A DNA stretch of 64,000 nt from Deltaproteobacteria bacterium (lineage in GTDB: Bacteria > Bdellovibrionota > Bdellovibrionia > Bdellovibrionales > JAMPXM01): NCBI GenBank assembly GCA_017302795.1, contig JAFLCB010000001.1, positions 124,001 to 188,000 on the forward strand. Reading direction: 5' to 3'. Below, piece after piece: positions 36,104-45,178 of the stretch. Below the pieces are notes generated by a model. The model saw only the letters and a list, made by a program, of their open reading frames with translations. It was not told the DNA's origin and ran no database searches. Each line of letters begins with the position of its first letter. The stretch's first letter is position 1. The position numbers were made by a program, and so were the translations under genes.

Positions 36104-36568
36104 TTAAAGTTCTACCATCTTCCATGGAGGAATCCACCGCGCATGAAGTTCCGTGAATTCGGATTTCATGTTGGTGATCGATTGATCTTTGTACTTTGCC
36201 TGAAACCATCCTGTTTGAAAGGCACCGTGTTTGATGACAGAGTTCAAAAACTTTTTCCGGTAGTGTGAATATACCAGCTGGGGAACATGCTCGTACTCAA
36301 GTCGAACATTTTGCGCATACTCATTGTAGTAAATGACCGGGCGCCCAAGTATGGACATGTCGATATCCAGAAAATAGGCGAGGGCCGACGTTTTATCTTT
36401 CGCGGGCTGCCGATGATTCGATAGCTCGATCATCTCGGAAATCGCTAGTTCTTGAATGCGATCGGCAGGGTAGGGTCGAACCTCTGCTACAAGTTCAACG
36501 AACGCTCTTTCAAATTGGCCGTATTTGGACGTTTGCGTTCGGTCGGCGGACAATCTGCCGCGCCGCAT
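36104..36568 (-). pseudogene. Remnant of an HD-superfamily phosphohydrolase-like gene
   Basis: The frame runs from 36667, but its first part lies in the RNase P RNA and its terminator, so at most 154 residues from ATG 36568 can be protein. The remaining part matches the C-terminal half of the small predicted metal-dependent HD hydrolases: a helix, then H....D, then FLDIDMSILGRP, YAQNVRLEYEHVP and RKKFLNSVI. The N-terminal half that would carry the YHxxxH and HD metal motifs is absent. It is 29 bases upstream of the cysK start. Read as a truncated relic, though a short translated product is possible. Confidence 0.6.
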
Positions 36569-36572
36569 CTCC

Positions 36573-36604
36573 AAAAATAAGGAGGTACCTTTCGGTACCC
36601 CCTT
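36573..36604 (-). terminator. Intrinsic terminator of RNase P RNA
   Basis: On the minus strand an 11-bp stem AAGGGGGTACC/GGTACCTCCTT (one G-U) closed by a GAAA tetraloop, then TTATTTTT. It lies directly 3' of the mature RNase P RNA. Confidence 0.9.
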
Positions 36605-36616
36605 AAAACGTCGACG

Positions 36617-37027
36617 AGGGTTTTGCGATAAGCCGGGTTCTGTCTTCTGTTGTGGATTCGACACCACAATCAGGAGGTGATCATTCCTCTGGGATCTCCG
36701 TTACCGAAGACCTCTAGCGAACTTACCCGAGAGCCATGTGCGGGTCGCACTTAACGCTCTCCTATTTGTTCTTGCTCCACGCAGAGTTTGGCTATTTTCA
36801 CTCCGGCAGCTCCCTTAAGGTTTCCCGTTCCCAACCCTAAGCTCAATGCCCCGGACATTTTCTCTGTTCCACTGTTCCTCACCTTGCGGTGGGGGGTCGT
36901 TAACCCCTGCGCTACCCGATGGAGTCCGGACTTTCCTCAGCGAACTTTCTTTTTGATAAATCTCAAATAACCTAGGTCATTCGATTTTCGTCTCAAGGCA
37001 GAACGCCGCGATCGCCTGCAAAACCGC
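36617..37027 (-). ncRNA. rnpB: RNase P RNA
   Basis: Catalytic RNA that removes tRNA 5' leaders. Read on the minus strand the 5' half has GAGGAAAGTCCGGACTCC (complement at about 36919-36937), the universal CR-I region, and the 3' end has ACAGAACCCGGCTTATCGC (complement at 36624-36643). P1 is closed by GGTTTTGC (37018-37025) pairing with GCAAAACC (36619-36626). About 410 nt, type A size. A promoter and terminator flank it. All protein frames in this interval on either strand are spurious. Confidence 0.96.
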
Positions 37028-37031
37028 CGGT

Positions 37032-37059
37032 AGTATAACACAGTCTCAATTTGACGCAA
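37032..37059 (-). promoter_or_regulatory. rnpB promoter
   Basis: On the minus strand TTGCGT - 16 bases - TATACT, with the predicted start about 7 bases on, next to the 5' strand of the P1 helix of RNase P RNA. Confidence 0.7.
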
Positions 37060-37079
37060 TGTGTATGATTGGGTGAAAT
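37051..37079 (+). promoter_or_regulatory. Divergent promoter for the 51-residue membrane protein
   Basis: TTGACG - 17 bases - TGAAAT on the plus strand; its -35 box overlaps the -35 region of the rnpB promoter on the other strand, so the two start sites may compete for polymerase. Confidence 0.45.
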
Positions 37080-37118
37080 TCCCTCTGAGGCCTGCCGATA
37101 AAGGATCTAGGAGGCACT

Positions 37119-37274
37119 ATGCAATCTCAAAGGCAATCAGGTCCACAAAGAAGCAGCTCAACGAAAGCAGTCTCCGTTCGCGATTACACTGCCCGGAAAG
37201 TGACCCTTGTCATCGCGCTCGCACTAATGAGCTACATTGCCATGTTGCCGATTTTACATCGCCTATCGGAATAG
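37119..37274 (+). CDS. 51-residue single-pass membrane protein
   Basis: ATG 37119 has an excellent TAGGAGG site five bases upstream. The product starts MQSQRQSGPQRSSSTK, then a short charged stretch (VRDYTARKV) and one membrane helix (about residues 28-46, LVIALALMSYIAMLPIL), ending HRLSE. The N-terminal half is polar and Ser/Gln-rich. Too short for most gene finders. No family recognised; orientation with the charged N-terminus in the cytoplasm is expected. Lies between rnpB (divergent) and a convergent glycosyltransferase gene 13 bases away. Confidence 0.65.
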   Translation: MQSQRQSGPQRSSSTKAVSVRDYTARKVTLVIALALMSYIAMLPILHRLSE

Positions 37275-37287
37275 TGGACGAGGGAAC

Positions 37288-38328
37288 CTAAGCGCCCCGA
37301 TCAATCGGGGGCGAGTTTCGATGAACACCAAGCACACCAAGTAAAGATCCTAAGCTGTAGGCAAAGTGACTTCCAGCGGCGATTGCCACGGCCCGCAAAG
37401 CGGTTGTTATCGGTTGCCCGATTCGGAAGGCCCCTGCGATCACACTTGGCGGAACGAGCGCACCGTAAAGAAGAAGAATCAAAACTAAGAAATCATTTCG
37501 ACCTAGGAAGACTGCGCGAAAAATCGCAAATATCAGGGCGGCCATCGCAACTGGAGGAATCAGTTTTAACGACCAGATGTGAGCCGAATGGTCTCGCATT
37601 ACTTCGATTTGCCCCCAACCGTAGCGGTACATCCGCGCGAACCAAGGAAGCTCGCTTTGATCTTGCCGATGAGTGACCGCCGGCGAAGCCAGTAAAACGA
37701 AACGTCCTTTGGTTCTCAATCGGTAGCTAAACTCTAGATCCTCGCAAACCTGTGTGTAGCTCGTTCGATAACCGCCAACCGCTAGCGCCGATGCGCGATG
37801 ATATAAAACTGCGCAGGAAGACAGATGACTCACTTCTTCAGGCAACTCAACCTGAAGCGCCTGAATCGCCCCCAAGAGCGCTAAACGAGACGAAAAAAAG
37901 CAAAGAAGGGCGTCGTTGAACGCGGACTCTTTTACTGGCGGACGATTGACCGATGCGATCGCAACAGTTGGATACTTTGAAAGATGAGTTTCCGAAGCCG
38001 CATTCGAAAGAACTCGCAGCCAGTTGGTCGGCAGTTCAATATCCGAATCGACAAATGCACAAAAATCAGCACCCTCGCTTAACTCCCGCAAAAACAAATC
38101 CCGCGCCGCCGCGATTTCCTTGTTCTCCCGTCGTACGATTTGCGCCTGAAATCTTTCTGCCGTTTCGACCAACCAGCTCTGCGTGGATCCCGATTCATTG
38201 CCATTATCTACGATGGTCAACGTATATTCTGGGGCACCCTGCTGGGCACGTATCGAAGCAAGCGTCCGCTGCAGCAGTTCACGCTGACGATGGCTGGGAA
38301 TGTAAGCCAAAACTCCAATTGCGATCAC
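37288..38328 (-). CDS. Family 2 glycosyltransferase with C-terminal membrane segments
   Basis: About 346 residues from GTG 38328, where the GT-A fold begins (VIAIGVLAYIP). Nucleotide-sugar site: TIVDNGNESGS and the metal motif FVDSDIELP; a CEDLEFSYRLR motif resembles the ED catalytic region of the family. Two to three membrane helices follow at the C-terminus (about residues 270-330). It probably moves sugars to a lipid or surface glycan at the inner membrane. The start is uncertain: no good ribosome site, and the open frame continues to 38451 into the divergent gene. Confidence 0.8.
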   Translation of the reverse strand: MIAIGVLAYIPSHRQRELLQRTLASIRAQQGAPEYTLTIVDNGNESGSTQSWLVETAERFQAQIVRRENKEIAAARDLFLRELSEGADFCAFVDSDIELPTNWLRVLSNAASETHLSKYPTVAIASVNRPPVKESAFNDALLCFFSSRLALLGAIQALQVELPEEVSHLSSCAVLYHRASALAVGGYRTSYTQVCEDLEFSYRLRTKGRFVLLASPAVTHRQDQSELPWFARMYRYGWGQIEVMRDHSAHIWSLKLIPPVAMAALIFAIFRAVFLGRNDFLVLILLLYGALVPPSVIAGAFRIGQPITTALRAVAIAAGSHFAYSLGSLLGVLGVHRNSPPIDRGA

Positions 38329-38393
38329 AATCGAATGATAGGATGACGGGAAGCAGGTTGCCAGAGGAAAGCGCCTAAGAATAATGTCGTCAA

Positions 38394-40970
38394 ATGTCCG
38401 AGTGGATGCTTTGGAGTCGCTACGGTGGCTCGATTCAACTTGGGTCGGCACCGCCGCCCCGACTCTATCTCATTCCCCTCAGCGCCTCAATTGAACACGA
38501 GGGGCCGCTGTCTGTTTTCATGGGCCATCGCAATCGCGAAGAAAGAAATTTAGAAGGCATAACACGAGCTCTCGATCGAGCGATATCGGGTGAATACGAT
38601 GGAGTGATTTTCCCATCGACAATCCTGTCACATCCCGCGCGGCACGAAGTCTTCGCCCGCTGCCAAAGTCGGGGCCTTAAGATTGTCCACCAACTGACAA
38701 CGGATGTGTTATCGACGGAGCATCATTCGAACTTAAAATTTTCTCTGAATCCAGAGATTCGAGTTAAAGTCCGACAATCCGATGAGGCCTTAGGCGATCC
38801 TTTCACACGCATGGACGAGCTAATGCGAAGGCTCGATGCCGGCGATGCTCTCAATCTTGTCTTCGGCGCAGGCTCGCTGCCAAAGGACACACTGATCGCG
38901 AGACTCACGCGATGGCAGGATCAGGTTTACTTCACATATTCTGCTCGAGCCACCGATCCCGTGATCGAGCTTCTCCATCGACTTCAACCCTTTGTTCGCG
39001 AGCGCTTATTCTTTCACTTCCCTTACCATCTGGAGTTCGGGGACGGAAATTTAAGCTGTCAGCAAATCTACGACCTCACAGAACGCATTCATGCAAGAGT
39101 TCCCGGTATCCGCGTTCGCCCAATGCTGGGGGTAGAGAGTTTTGATCCTCGCGTCGATTCAGAATTGGAATTAGAGCCAGTTCACAAACCCGTTTTTGAA
39201 ACGAAAGCCCATCAGCAAGTGAACTCGTCACTTGAAATTTCGGTCGTCATTCCGAGCTACAACAATCGGGACTATTTACTGAACACTATCAAGCATCTTT
39301 CCCGGCAAGATCTTCACGCAGGTAGCTTTGAAGTGATCGTCGTCGACGATGGTTCCAACGATGGCTCTCAAGAGGCCGTACAAAGTCTCGTCCGGTCATA
39401 TGAAGGTCTACTGAATTTCAAATACATTTACTCGCCTCGTCTGAAACCTCGCAAGATGGGAGACGCTAACTACCGCGCTGGTATTTCGCGAAACTTAGGA
39501 GTTAAAAACTCGCGTGGTCGCATACTTTGTTTTTTAGACTCAGACATACTAACTCCGCCCAATTACTTGACTGACCTTATCGAAAAACACAGGCGTTTCG
39601 ATGTCATCCAGTGCAAGCGCTTAAATTTAGTTCGAGAAAAAAGTGACGCTGACGTCTGTTTCGAACAAATCGATGCCTCGCAGGACACGTTCAGCACCGA
39701 GGATGGCTATTGGGAAAAATTCTACTCCGTCAGAGAGTGGGAAAAAGAACCATTTTTTTGGAAATACACGTGCACCTATGGGCTGTCAGTTCCTGCGAAA
39801 CTTTTTAAACGTGTCGGGTGGATTCGCAAAGGCTTTGTGTTCTATGGATTTGAAGATGTCGAGCTTGGATATCGACTGGCGCAAGTCGGCTCACGCTTTC
39901 ATTTGAATGAGACCGTCACTTATCATTTGTTCCACAAAAACGAACGATCCGAATTTCACAATTCAGACTATCTTCGGCAAGCCTTGCTGGCGAAAACTGC
40001 CCAAATATTTTATCTCGGGCGCCTTGAGCCGGAAATTTTCTTTCACTTTCGCGGGTTAATGAAGGAACAACTCCCTCTTTCGAGCCTTGTTAAATTTGCG
40101 TGTAGAAAATTGGGAATAGATGTCGAAAAGTCTAACAGAAATCCGGAAGCCGCAAGTTGGCTGACTGTTCCGTTTTTGGCGATTTGGAATTGGCGCTGGT
40201 TTATTTGGCGCCTACTTCAAAAAGCAAAAAACAGTACCGGGATTAAAAGGCCCGCAGCGGTTATTGCACGCGGATTCTCCTGGGTAAAATCGGTTTTCGA
40301 TCCGATCATCCGACCTGTGCAGCGTTATTCTCAAGCGCTAGAGCTTTGGCGAGTTAAGCGCACTGCCGCAGTTGCTATTTCTCATATGCAACTATGGCGA
40401 CTGAAAGTCGCTGCACAATGGATCTGGGGCCAACGATGGCGAATTACAGTGCCAGCGAAAAGAGTCAGCGATAAATTTAAAGTCCGGCGACTGTTGATCG
40501 ATTGGCTGCAGCTGTGGAGACTTCAAGCCGCTGCACAATGGGTCTGGGGCCAGCGGTGGAGAGTTGCTGTTGCCGCCAAACGAATCAGTGATAAGCTACA
40601 GCTTTGGCGACTTCAACTCATGACGTCGCGATTCACGTCGCAGCTTTGGCGGTTGCGGGTTTTGGTGATTCGCATTTCCGGATTCATAAAATTCAGACTG
40701 TCGACTATTCCCTTTTGGAAATTGCGCGTGCTCGTTGAAGGTGCGCGGAATCAGGCCTGGCGCCTTCGCGTCGTCACCCAGCGGATAACTGGAAATTTTA
40801 ACGCGATGATCTATTCTGAACCTGTTCGGAAAGTGAAGGGTATTCTTTGGGCCGCACTTTTCCCAATCCGAAAAATGTATTACTTCGCGCGATTCCAATG
40901 GCAGAAACGCTTATCTAAATCTATTCAGGAATCCGAAAGTCAAACTCGTAATCCGCAGGAGCGGCCGTGA
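38394..40970 (+). CDS. Large family 2 glycosyltransferase with novel N-terminal domain and Trp-Arg repeat tail
   Basis: 858 residues. Residues 1-250: an unrecognised alpha/beta domain ending in the pattern LSCQQIYDL...PGIRVRPMLGVESFDPR that recurs in the next gene. Residues about 280-560: GT-A glycosyltransferase (VVIPSYNNRDYL, VDDGSNDGS, metal site FLDSDILTP, FYGFEDVELGYRL acid region). Residues about 650-850: nine modules of 15-20 residues of type W-[RK]-[LIV], including an exact 40-residue tandem pair at 666-705 and 706-745. Tail modules are basic and amphipathic, without true membrane helices; membrane-surface or glycan binding is a guess. Overlaps the next gene by GTGA. Confidence 0.85.
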   Translation: MSEWMLWSRYGGSIQLGSAPPPRLYLIPLSASIEHEGPLSVFMGHRNREERNLEGITRALDRAISGEYDGVIFPSTILSHPARHEVFARCQSRGLKIVHQLTTDVLSTEHHSNLKFSLNPEIRVKVRQSDEALGDPFTRMDELMRRLDAGDALNLVFGAGSLPKDTLIARLTRWQDQVYFTYSARATDPVIELLHRLQPFVRERLFFHFPYHLEFGDGNLSCQQIYDLTERIHARVPGIRVRPMLGVESFDPRVDSELELEPVHKPVFETKAHQQVNSSLEISVVIPSYNNRDYLLNTIKHLSRQDLHAGSFEVIVVDDGSNDGSQEAVQSLVRSYEGLLNFKYIYSPRLKPRKMGDANYRAGISRNLGVKNSRGRILCFLDSDILTPPNYLTDLIEKHRRFDVIQCKRLNLVREKSDADVCFEQIDASQDTFSTEDGYWEKFYSVREWEKEPFFWKYTCTYGLSVPAKLFKRVGWIRKGFVFYGFEDVELGYRLAQVGSRFHLNETVTYHLFHKNERSEFHNSDYLRQALLAKTAQIFYLGRLEPEIFFHFRGLMKEQLPLSSLVKFACRKLGIDVEKSNRNPEAASWLTVPFLAIWNWRWFIWRLLQKAKNSTGIKRPAAVIARGFSWVKSVFDPIIRPVQRYSQALELWRVKRTAAVAISHMQLWRLKVAAQWIWGQRWRITVPAKRVSDKFKVRRLLIDWLQLWRLQAAAQWVWGQRWRVAVAAKRISDKLQLWRLQLMTSRFTSQLWRLRVLVIRISGFIKFRLSTIPFWKLRVLVEGARNQAWRLRVVTQRITGNFNAMIYSEPVRKVKGILWAALFPIRKMYYFARFQWQKRLSKSIQESESQTRNPQERP
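40387..40606 (+). repeat. Tandem 120-base coding repeat
   Basis: Two copies with a 120-base period (for example CTGCACAATG at 40411 and 40531) inside the glycosyltransferase tail. Similarity covers about 88 bases of each copy; the frame is kept, so the protein gains a 40-residue unit. Confidence 0.8.
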
Positions 40971-43285
40971 ACCGAGACACGCTGATCGCAATTGGGAGCG
41001 AAATTCCAAGGTCAGTTTCCGTGCCGCTCGCGATGGGTGCGCTTCGTTCACAAAATTCGCTTCATGACGCACGTTCATGGGTCGAAGAAGCAATCCGCGC
41101 TCACAGCCAAGGACGCCGTCCGGTTTTAGTGGGCGACATTTCCCAGCCGGATCACTTACTGGACTCGCTTTTGGCTGCAAAAAAAGAACGACCGCAAATT
41201 CAGTTTGCACTTCTGCTGCACTTCAGTCAGGCACTCCAAACACCGCTTACAGATCGTCTTCGATCCCAGTTCGACGAAGTGTTTGTTGCTGTTGATCAAT
41301 TGATATCTGTAGCGGATGCACATGCAATACGTCAGTCGGTCCGACCGCGATGGGTATTGATACCTCGGGTTGGCTTAGACTGGAACCAGATCCTGATCGA
41401 TCGACTGCTTCCAGACCGACGCGGAACTGCCACAATCCTATGTCCGCCAGCAGAATCCCCTTGGTCCGATGAGGGTCCCTTTCTATCGGCTGATGAGCTC
41501 CTTATTCATCTTCATGCATTTCAACACGAACATCCATTGATCGAGGTTCGGCCTCCGCCGCACGAATGGTTCATTCCCAGCCAAATAGCGCCATGGGAAA
41601 AGCCTTCTCGCGATCCTCAAATGGCTTTGGTTCTGAAAAAAACTGAAGATCCTGTCGTGCCAAATATTTCGATTATTGTCCCATTTCATTGGCAAATGAG
41701 GTCCGCCGCAATGTCGCATCTGACGACATGTTTACACTCCTGTTTGCGAGTTATTGACTATGTGTATGCGCAATCCGAAGCACTCACCGTCGAATACATT
41801 GTCAGCGTTGATAGAGATCACGACGCCGAACCTTTTGATATCACGGCGCTCAAGAAAAGTATCGATCCACGCATTTTCCGATCGCTCACCATTTTGGAGG
41901 CTGCTCGTACTAATGACAATATTGACTGGCGCGCTGGCTTCATTCGTAACCTAGGGGCCCAGAATTCTAGAGTTGGCTCCGGCGGCCTGCTTGTCTTTGT
42001 GGATTCGGATGTTGAAATTGTCGATCCCGCAATTGTCGCGAACGAAATCATTGAAGGCCGAAACAGCCTAGTTTTCTCACGAGTTCGCGACGAAAATCAA
42101 TCCAACGGCAACAAAGCATCAAGTCGAAACAACCTACCATTTCAAGTTGCAAGTTCGAGGCTGATGATTGTTCGACGTTCACTCTTTGAAAATCTAGGCG
42201 GGTTTGCCAAAGCATTTCGAACCTATGGCTGTGAAGACAATTTTCTTGTTTGGCAAACTACCGAAATTTTAAAGAAGGGGCTACCTGTTTCCTTCGCTGC
42301 GTTTCCTTTCGCTACCACCAAGGATTTAAGCTCGTCGGTTTTTAAGGATGACCTGATTGTGAAAATGGAGAGGCTGAAAGCCGCGGCTGATTTATTTTTC
42401 CGAATGACATTTGACCCGAGGGTACATCGACATTTTTTCATAAGCCTCGGCCCCGGAATGGGTTTTCGTTATTTCATAAAGCGAATAGCTTGCGAGAAAA
42501 AGTTGCGGCCAAGTCTGGGACCAGTCATCTTTATCATGACATTGATTGAAACAAAAAATCGGGTAGCCTATCTTCGCGGACTGTGGGACGTCATTCGGTG
42601 GAAGATAAAACGACCTCTTTTGTTAGTTTCCTCCGAGGCCTGGCGAATGGGTCAGGCTAAACACATTGTTAAAAAACATAGCTGGAAGATTCCGAATCTT
42701 TTTCTCAAATCCTACTTTTTAATTCGGCATGCCGCTGCCATGGCGCTGGTCATTATTCATCGAATTTCCATCAAACTGGCGGCAACCAGGTTCGGGTGGA
42801 ATATTTTTGGCTGGAGAGTGTTTGTTGGATTGAAAAAACTTTGGGGTGAGTCACGCCGATTGCTAGCGGCGCACATACTATTCCCTGGACTACACATCAG
42901 AAACCAGATCGTTTGGTGGTCGAAAGTCGGCGGAGAACGGGTTTGTGGAGGTATCAAATTTTTCGCTGGTTGGTGCCATAAGCTCTTTGTTGATTTCGTT
43001 TGGATACCGAGCCTTCGCGTTGCTCAGAGCCCCTACCATCTCACACGTCTTTATGGCTGGAGACTTACCTCTGGGATCGCTGCACCATTTCGCTATACGC
43101 GCGACAATTTTTGGAAATTGAAGGTTATGGCTAGAAAAATGCGCGGCGAATTGTGGCGTATTCCAGTCCTCTGGAACCGCTTCCTTGGCCGACTTTGGTT
43201 TATCCCGGTTGGCTTTAAGCGCTTGGGCGAAAAAGTTCGTGGGGCAATTCGCTTTCTGAAGAAAAAAAGCCGAGGGACGCCGTGA
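40967..43285 (+). CDS. Second large glycosyltransferase, paralogue of the preceding gene
   Basis: 772 residues with the same three-part plan. The N-terminal ~230 residues include LSADELLIHLHAF...HPLIEVRPPPHEWFIPS, which aligns by eye with the previous gene. The GT-A domain (about 235-500) shows IIVPFHWQ, metal motif FVDSDVEIVDP and a GCEDNFLVWQ acid region. The C-terminal ~250 residues again hold W-[RK]-hydrophobic modules (AWRMGQ, SWKIPN, GWRVFV, GWRLTS, FWKLKV, LWRIPV), more degenerate and without the 40-residue duplication. GTG start in a GTGA overlap. Confidence 0.82.
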   Translation: MNRDTLIAIGSEIPRSVSVPLAMGALRSQNSLHDARSWVEEAIRAHSQGRRPVLVGDISQPDHLLDSLLAAKKERPQIQFALLLHFSQALQTPLTDRLRSQFDEVFVAVDQLISVADAHAIRQSVRPRWVLIPRVGLDWNQILIDRLLPDRRGTATILCPPAESPWSDEGPFLSADELLIHLHAFQHEHPLIEVRPPPHEWFIPSQIAPWEKPSRDPQMALVLKKTEDPVVPNISIIVPFHWQMRSAAMSHLTTCLHSCLRVIDYVYAQSEALTVEYIVSVDRDHDAEPFDITALKKSIDPRIFRSLTILEAARTNDNIDWRAGFIRNLGAQNSRVGSGGLLVFVDSDVEIVDPAIVANEIIEGRNSLVFSRVRDENQSNGNKASSRNNLPFQVASSRLMIVRRSLFENLGGFAKAFRTYGCEDNFLVWQTTEILKKGLPVSFAAFPFATTKDLSSSVFKDDLIVKMERLKAAADLFFRMTFDPRVHRHFFISLGPGMGFRYFIKRIACEKKLRPSLGPVIFIMTLIETKNRVAYLRGLWDVIRWKIKRPLLLVSSEAWRMGQAKHIVKKHSWKIPNLFLKSYFLIRHAAAMALVIIHRISIKLAATRFGWNIFGWRVFVGLKKLWGESRRLLAAHILFPGLHIRNQIVWWSKVGGERVCGGIKFFAGWCHKLFVDFVWIPSLRVAQSPYHLTRLYGWRLTSGIAAPFRYTRDNFWKLKVMARKMRGELWRIPVLWNRFLGRLWFIPVGFKRLGEKVRGAIRFLKKKSRGTP

Positions 43286-44316
43286 ACTCAATGCCTGTCG
43301 CAATCACCGTCGTAATTCCAACACTTGGGACTTGCCCTCATTTGCGTGGCCTTCTTGAGAGACTTCAAAGGCAGACTTTAGTTGCGGCTTCTCCTGCGAA
43401 TTCAACGATCGAGGTTCTCGTTATCGCCAACTTACCAAAACAGGAATTGAGATCGCTCGTTAGTTCGATGGATCGATCATCGCAAGTAAAGTTCGAGTAC
43501 CTTGAAACCGGCAAAATCGGCGTCAATCTCGCACGCAATAAAGGGTTAGAGCGGGCAAAAGGCGACGTTATCCTTTTTCTAGATGACGATGCAATTCTTG
43601 ATGATCTAGAAGGGGCCGGCGAACATTTTCTTTTTCGACATATACAAAAACATATCGAGAATCCAGAAGCTGCAGCGATTGGCGGACCCTACCGCCTTGT
43701 CGATCGACATTCCCTTTGGGATGAGGCTTACCACTTTGTAGCTTCAGATTGGCTACTTCGGAACGTGCGTGACGGCCATCACACAAATCAACTGTTGGGT
43801 GGCAATCTTTCTGTGAAACGTTGGACGACTACAAAAGGTTTCAAGTTCGACGAAACAATCGCCTATGGCGGCGCCGAAACAGGTTTTTGCCAAAGACTCA
43901 CTTTGGCTAACGAAACACTCTTATACTTCCAAGACCTAGCAATTGGGCATGCACCGGACCTTTCCAAAACAGCCTTTTGCAAAAAGGCCTACCTACAGGG
44001 AGCCGGCGCAAGATGGCGAGACCGTAAATTACCTGCCTCACCTTTTATCCATGTAAATCAGTTGCGAAGAAATCCTAGCAATTCGGAAATCGCAGCTTGG
44101 GTGCAGCTTTACAAAGATTGTTTTGAATTTGGTTGGTCTTCCGACCCCTTCCGGGATCACCTCGCCTCGAATGGGCAAGTGAAGTTCAACTTTTTTAAAT
44201 TTCAAATCCATCGGGTTAGGAATCTATTGCTGCGCACGCTACCGCAAAGAGTCCGACGACAAATGCGCCAGGCTTACGCGGCAACCCGCTCTATTTGGAT
44301 TTCTGCCAAATACTAG
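43282..44316 (+). CDS. Family 2 glycosyltransferase
   Basis: 344 residues, starting at GTG 43282 in the stop of the previous gene (ATG three codons later is an alternative). GT-A motifs: ITVVIPTLGTCPHLRGLLE, NLARNKGLERAKGDVILFLDDDAI with the metal-binding DDD, GGPYRLVD and YGGAETGFCQRL. Last of a three-gene overlapping operon. It resembles the opposing gene at 44291-45127 in IPTLG, NxARNxG, LDDD and GGAETGF, so the two are likely paralogues arranged tail to tail, overlapping by 26 bases. Confidence 0.88.
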   Translation: MNSMPVAITVVIPTLGTCPHLRGLLERLQRQTLVAASPANSTIEVLVIANLPKQELRSLVSSMDRSSQVKFEYLETGKIGVNLARNKGLERAKGDVILFLDDDAILDDLEGAGEHFLFRHIQKHIENPEAAAIGGPYRLVDRHSLWDEAYHFVASDWLLRNVRDGHHTNQLLGGNLSVKRWTTTKGFKFDETIAYGGAETGFCQRLTLANETLLYFQDLAIGHAPDLSKTAFCKKAYLQGAGARWRDRKLPASPFIHVNQLRRNPSNSEIAAWVQLYKDCFEFGWSSDPFRDHLASNGQVKFNFFKFQIHRVRNLLLRTLPQRVRRQMRQAYAATRSIWISAKY

Positions 44317-45127
44317 CGGCACGACCAATACTCGTAATACCAAGGTAGGGTAAGCAAAACGCCGCCAACACGAATCGATCTTTAACAGAAAGTCGTTTAA
44401 TAAAATCATGTGCGCGAGCGAGCCGGACAGCAGAAGGTGGGCGCAATTGATCAGTTGCGACCGCGCGAATCCCCTGACGAAATGCTAACTTCATCCATTG
44501 ATCAAGTCGGCGGGCACCAGGACGATGAAATACGTCCAGCCGCTTTTCATATCGAAGAATGCGTCTACGCGCTTTCGACCACTTCCTAAGTTGATGAACA
44601 AATCCAGTTTCGGCTCCACCATGCTGAATAGCTTCATCGAAACCGCCAAGCTCAAAAAAAATGGATTTTCGGACCACCAAACATCCACCTAAAAATGCCT
44701 CGTTTTCGTTTTCACCCGAAGCGTGTCGCCAAAGAGAACTCAAAAGATTGTAGCCGTGCTCGACAGGAGACGCATCAGGAGGAGTCAAATATGCCCCGCC
44801 GACCGCCGCGATTTCTGCCTTTTCAAAGTGGAACGAAAGCAAACCCAAAATGGCCTGCTCATCTGGGACCACGACGTCATCGTCGAGAAACCAGATCACA
44901 TCACGCGATGCCAACGCCGCACCGTGATTTCGAGCACTGTTCACGCCGGTCTTCTTTGCCTGGGTGACGACCACCTCCTGCCACCGCGCGGCCATCTTTT
45001 CAATCTCGGCGGAATCCAGGCTGCCGTCGGCGACCGCAATGATTTCAAACTGTGTCGACTTCGGCAAAGACAGTATTAAGTCCTGCAGGGAATCACGACC
45101 AAGAGTTGGGATGACAATTGAAACCAT
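44291..45127 (-). CDS. Family 2 glycosyltransferase, convergent paralogue
   Basis: 278 residues. VSIVIPTLGRDSLQDLI, GVNSARNHGAALASRDVIWFLDDDVV, GGAYLTPPD and HGGAETGFVHQL match the opposing glycosyltransferase. No membrane helix beyond a weak C-terminal hydrophobic patch. Inversion of one copy after duplication would explain the tail-to-tail layout. Divergent from the membrane protein gene, 51 bases between starts. Confidence 0.88.
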   Translation of the reverse strand: MVSIVIPTLGRDSLQDLILSLPKSTQFEIIAVADGSLDSAEIEKMAARWQEVVVTQAKKTGVNSARNHGAALASRDVIWFLDDDVVVPDEQAILGLLSFHFEKAEIAAVGGAYLTPPDASPVEHGYNLLSSLWRHASGENENEAFLGGCLVVRKSIFFELGGFDEAIQHGGAETGFVHQLRKWSKARRRILRYEKRLDVFHRPGARRLDQWMKLAFRQGIRAVATDQLRPPSAVRLARAHDFIKRLSVKDRFVLAAFCLPYLGITSIGRAASIWQKSK

Positions 45128-45178
45128 AGTTCATGTTCCGCTCGCCAGAGGTGTTTTCGCAAGGCTATGATATAGCTG

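Noticed and set aside
36604-36970. Plus- and minus-strand protein frames inside RNase P RNA
   Set aside because: Conserved RNase P motifs and the P1 helix explain this interval; the frames are chance.
37061-37291. 76-residue plus-strand frame overlapping the 51-residue membrane protein
   Set aside because: No ribosome site and no membrane or domain pattern; the frame with TAGGAGG at 37119 is better supported.
40300-40970. Trp-rich tail read as a set of membrane helices
   Set aside because: Every module has several Arg/Lys, so no stretch is long and hydrophobic enough to span a membrane.
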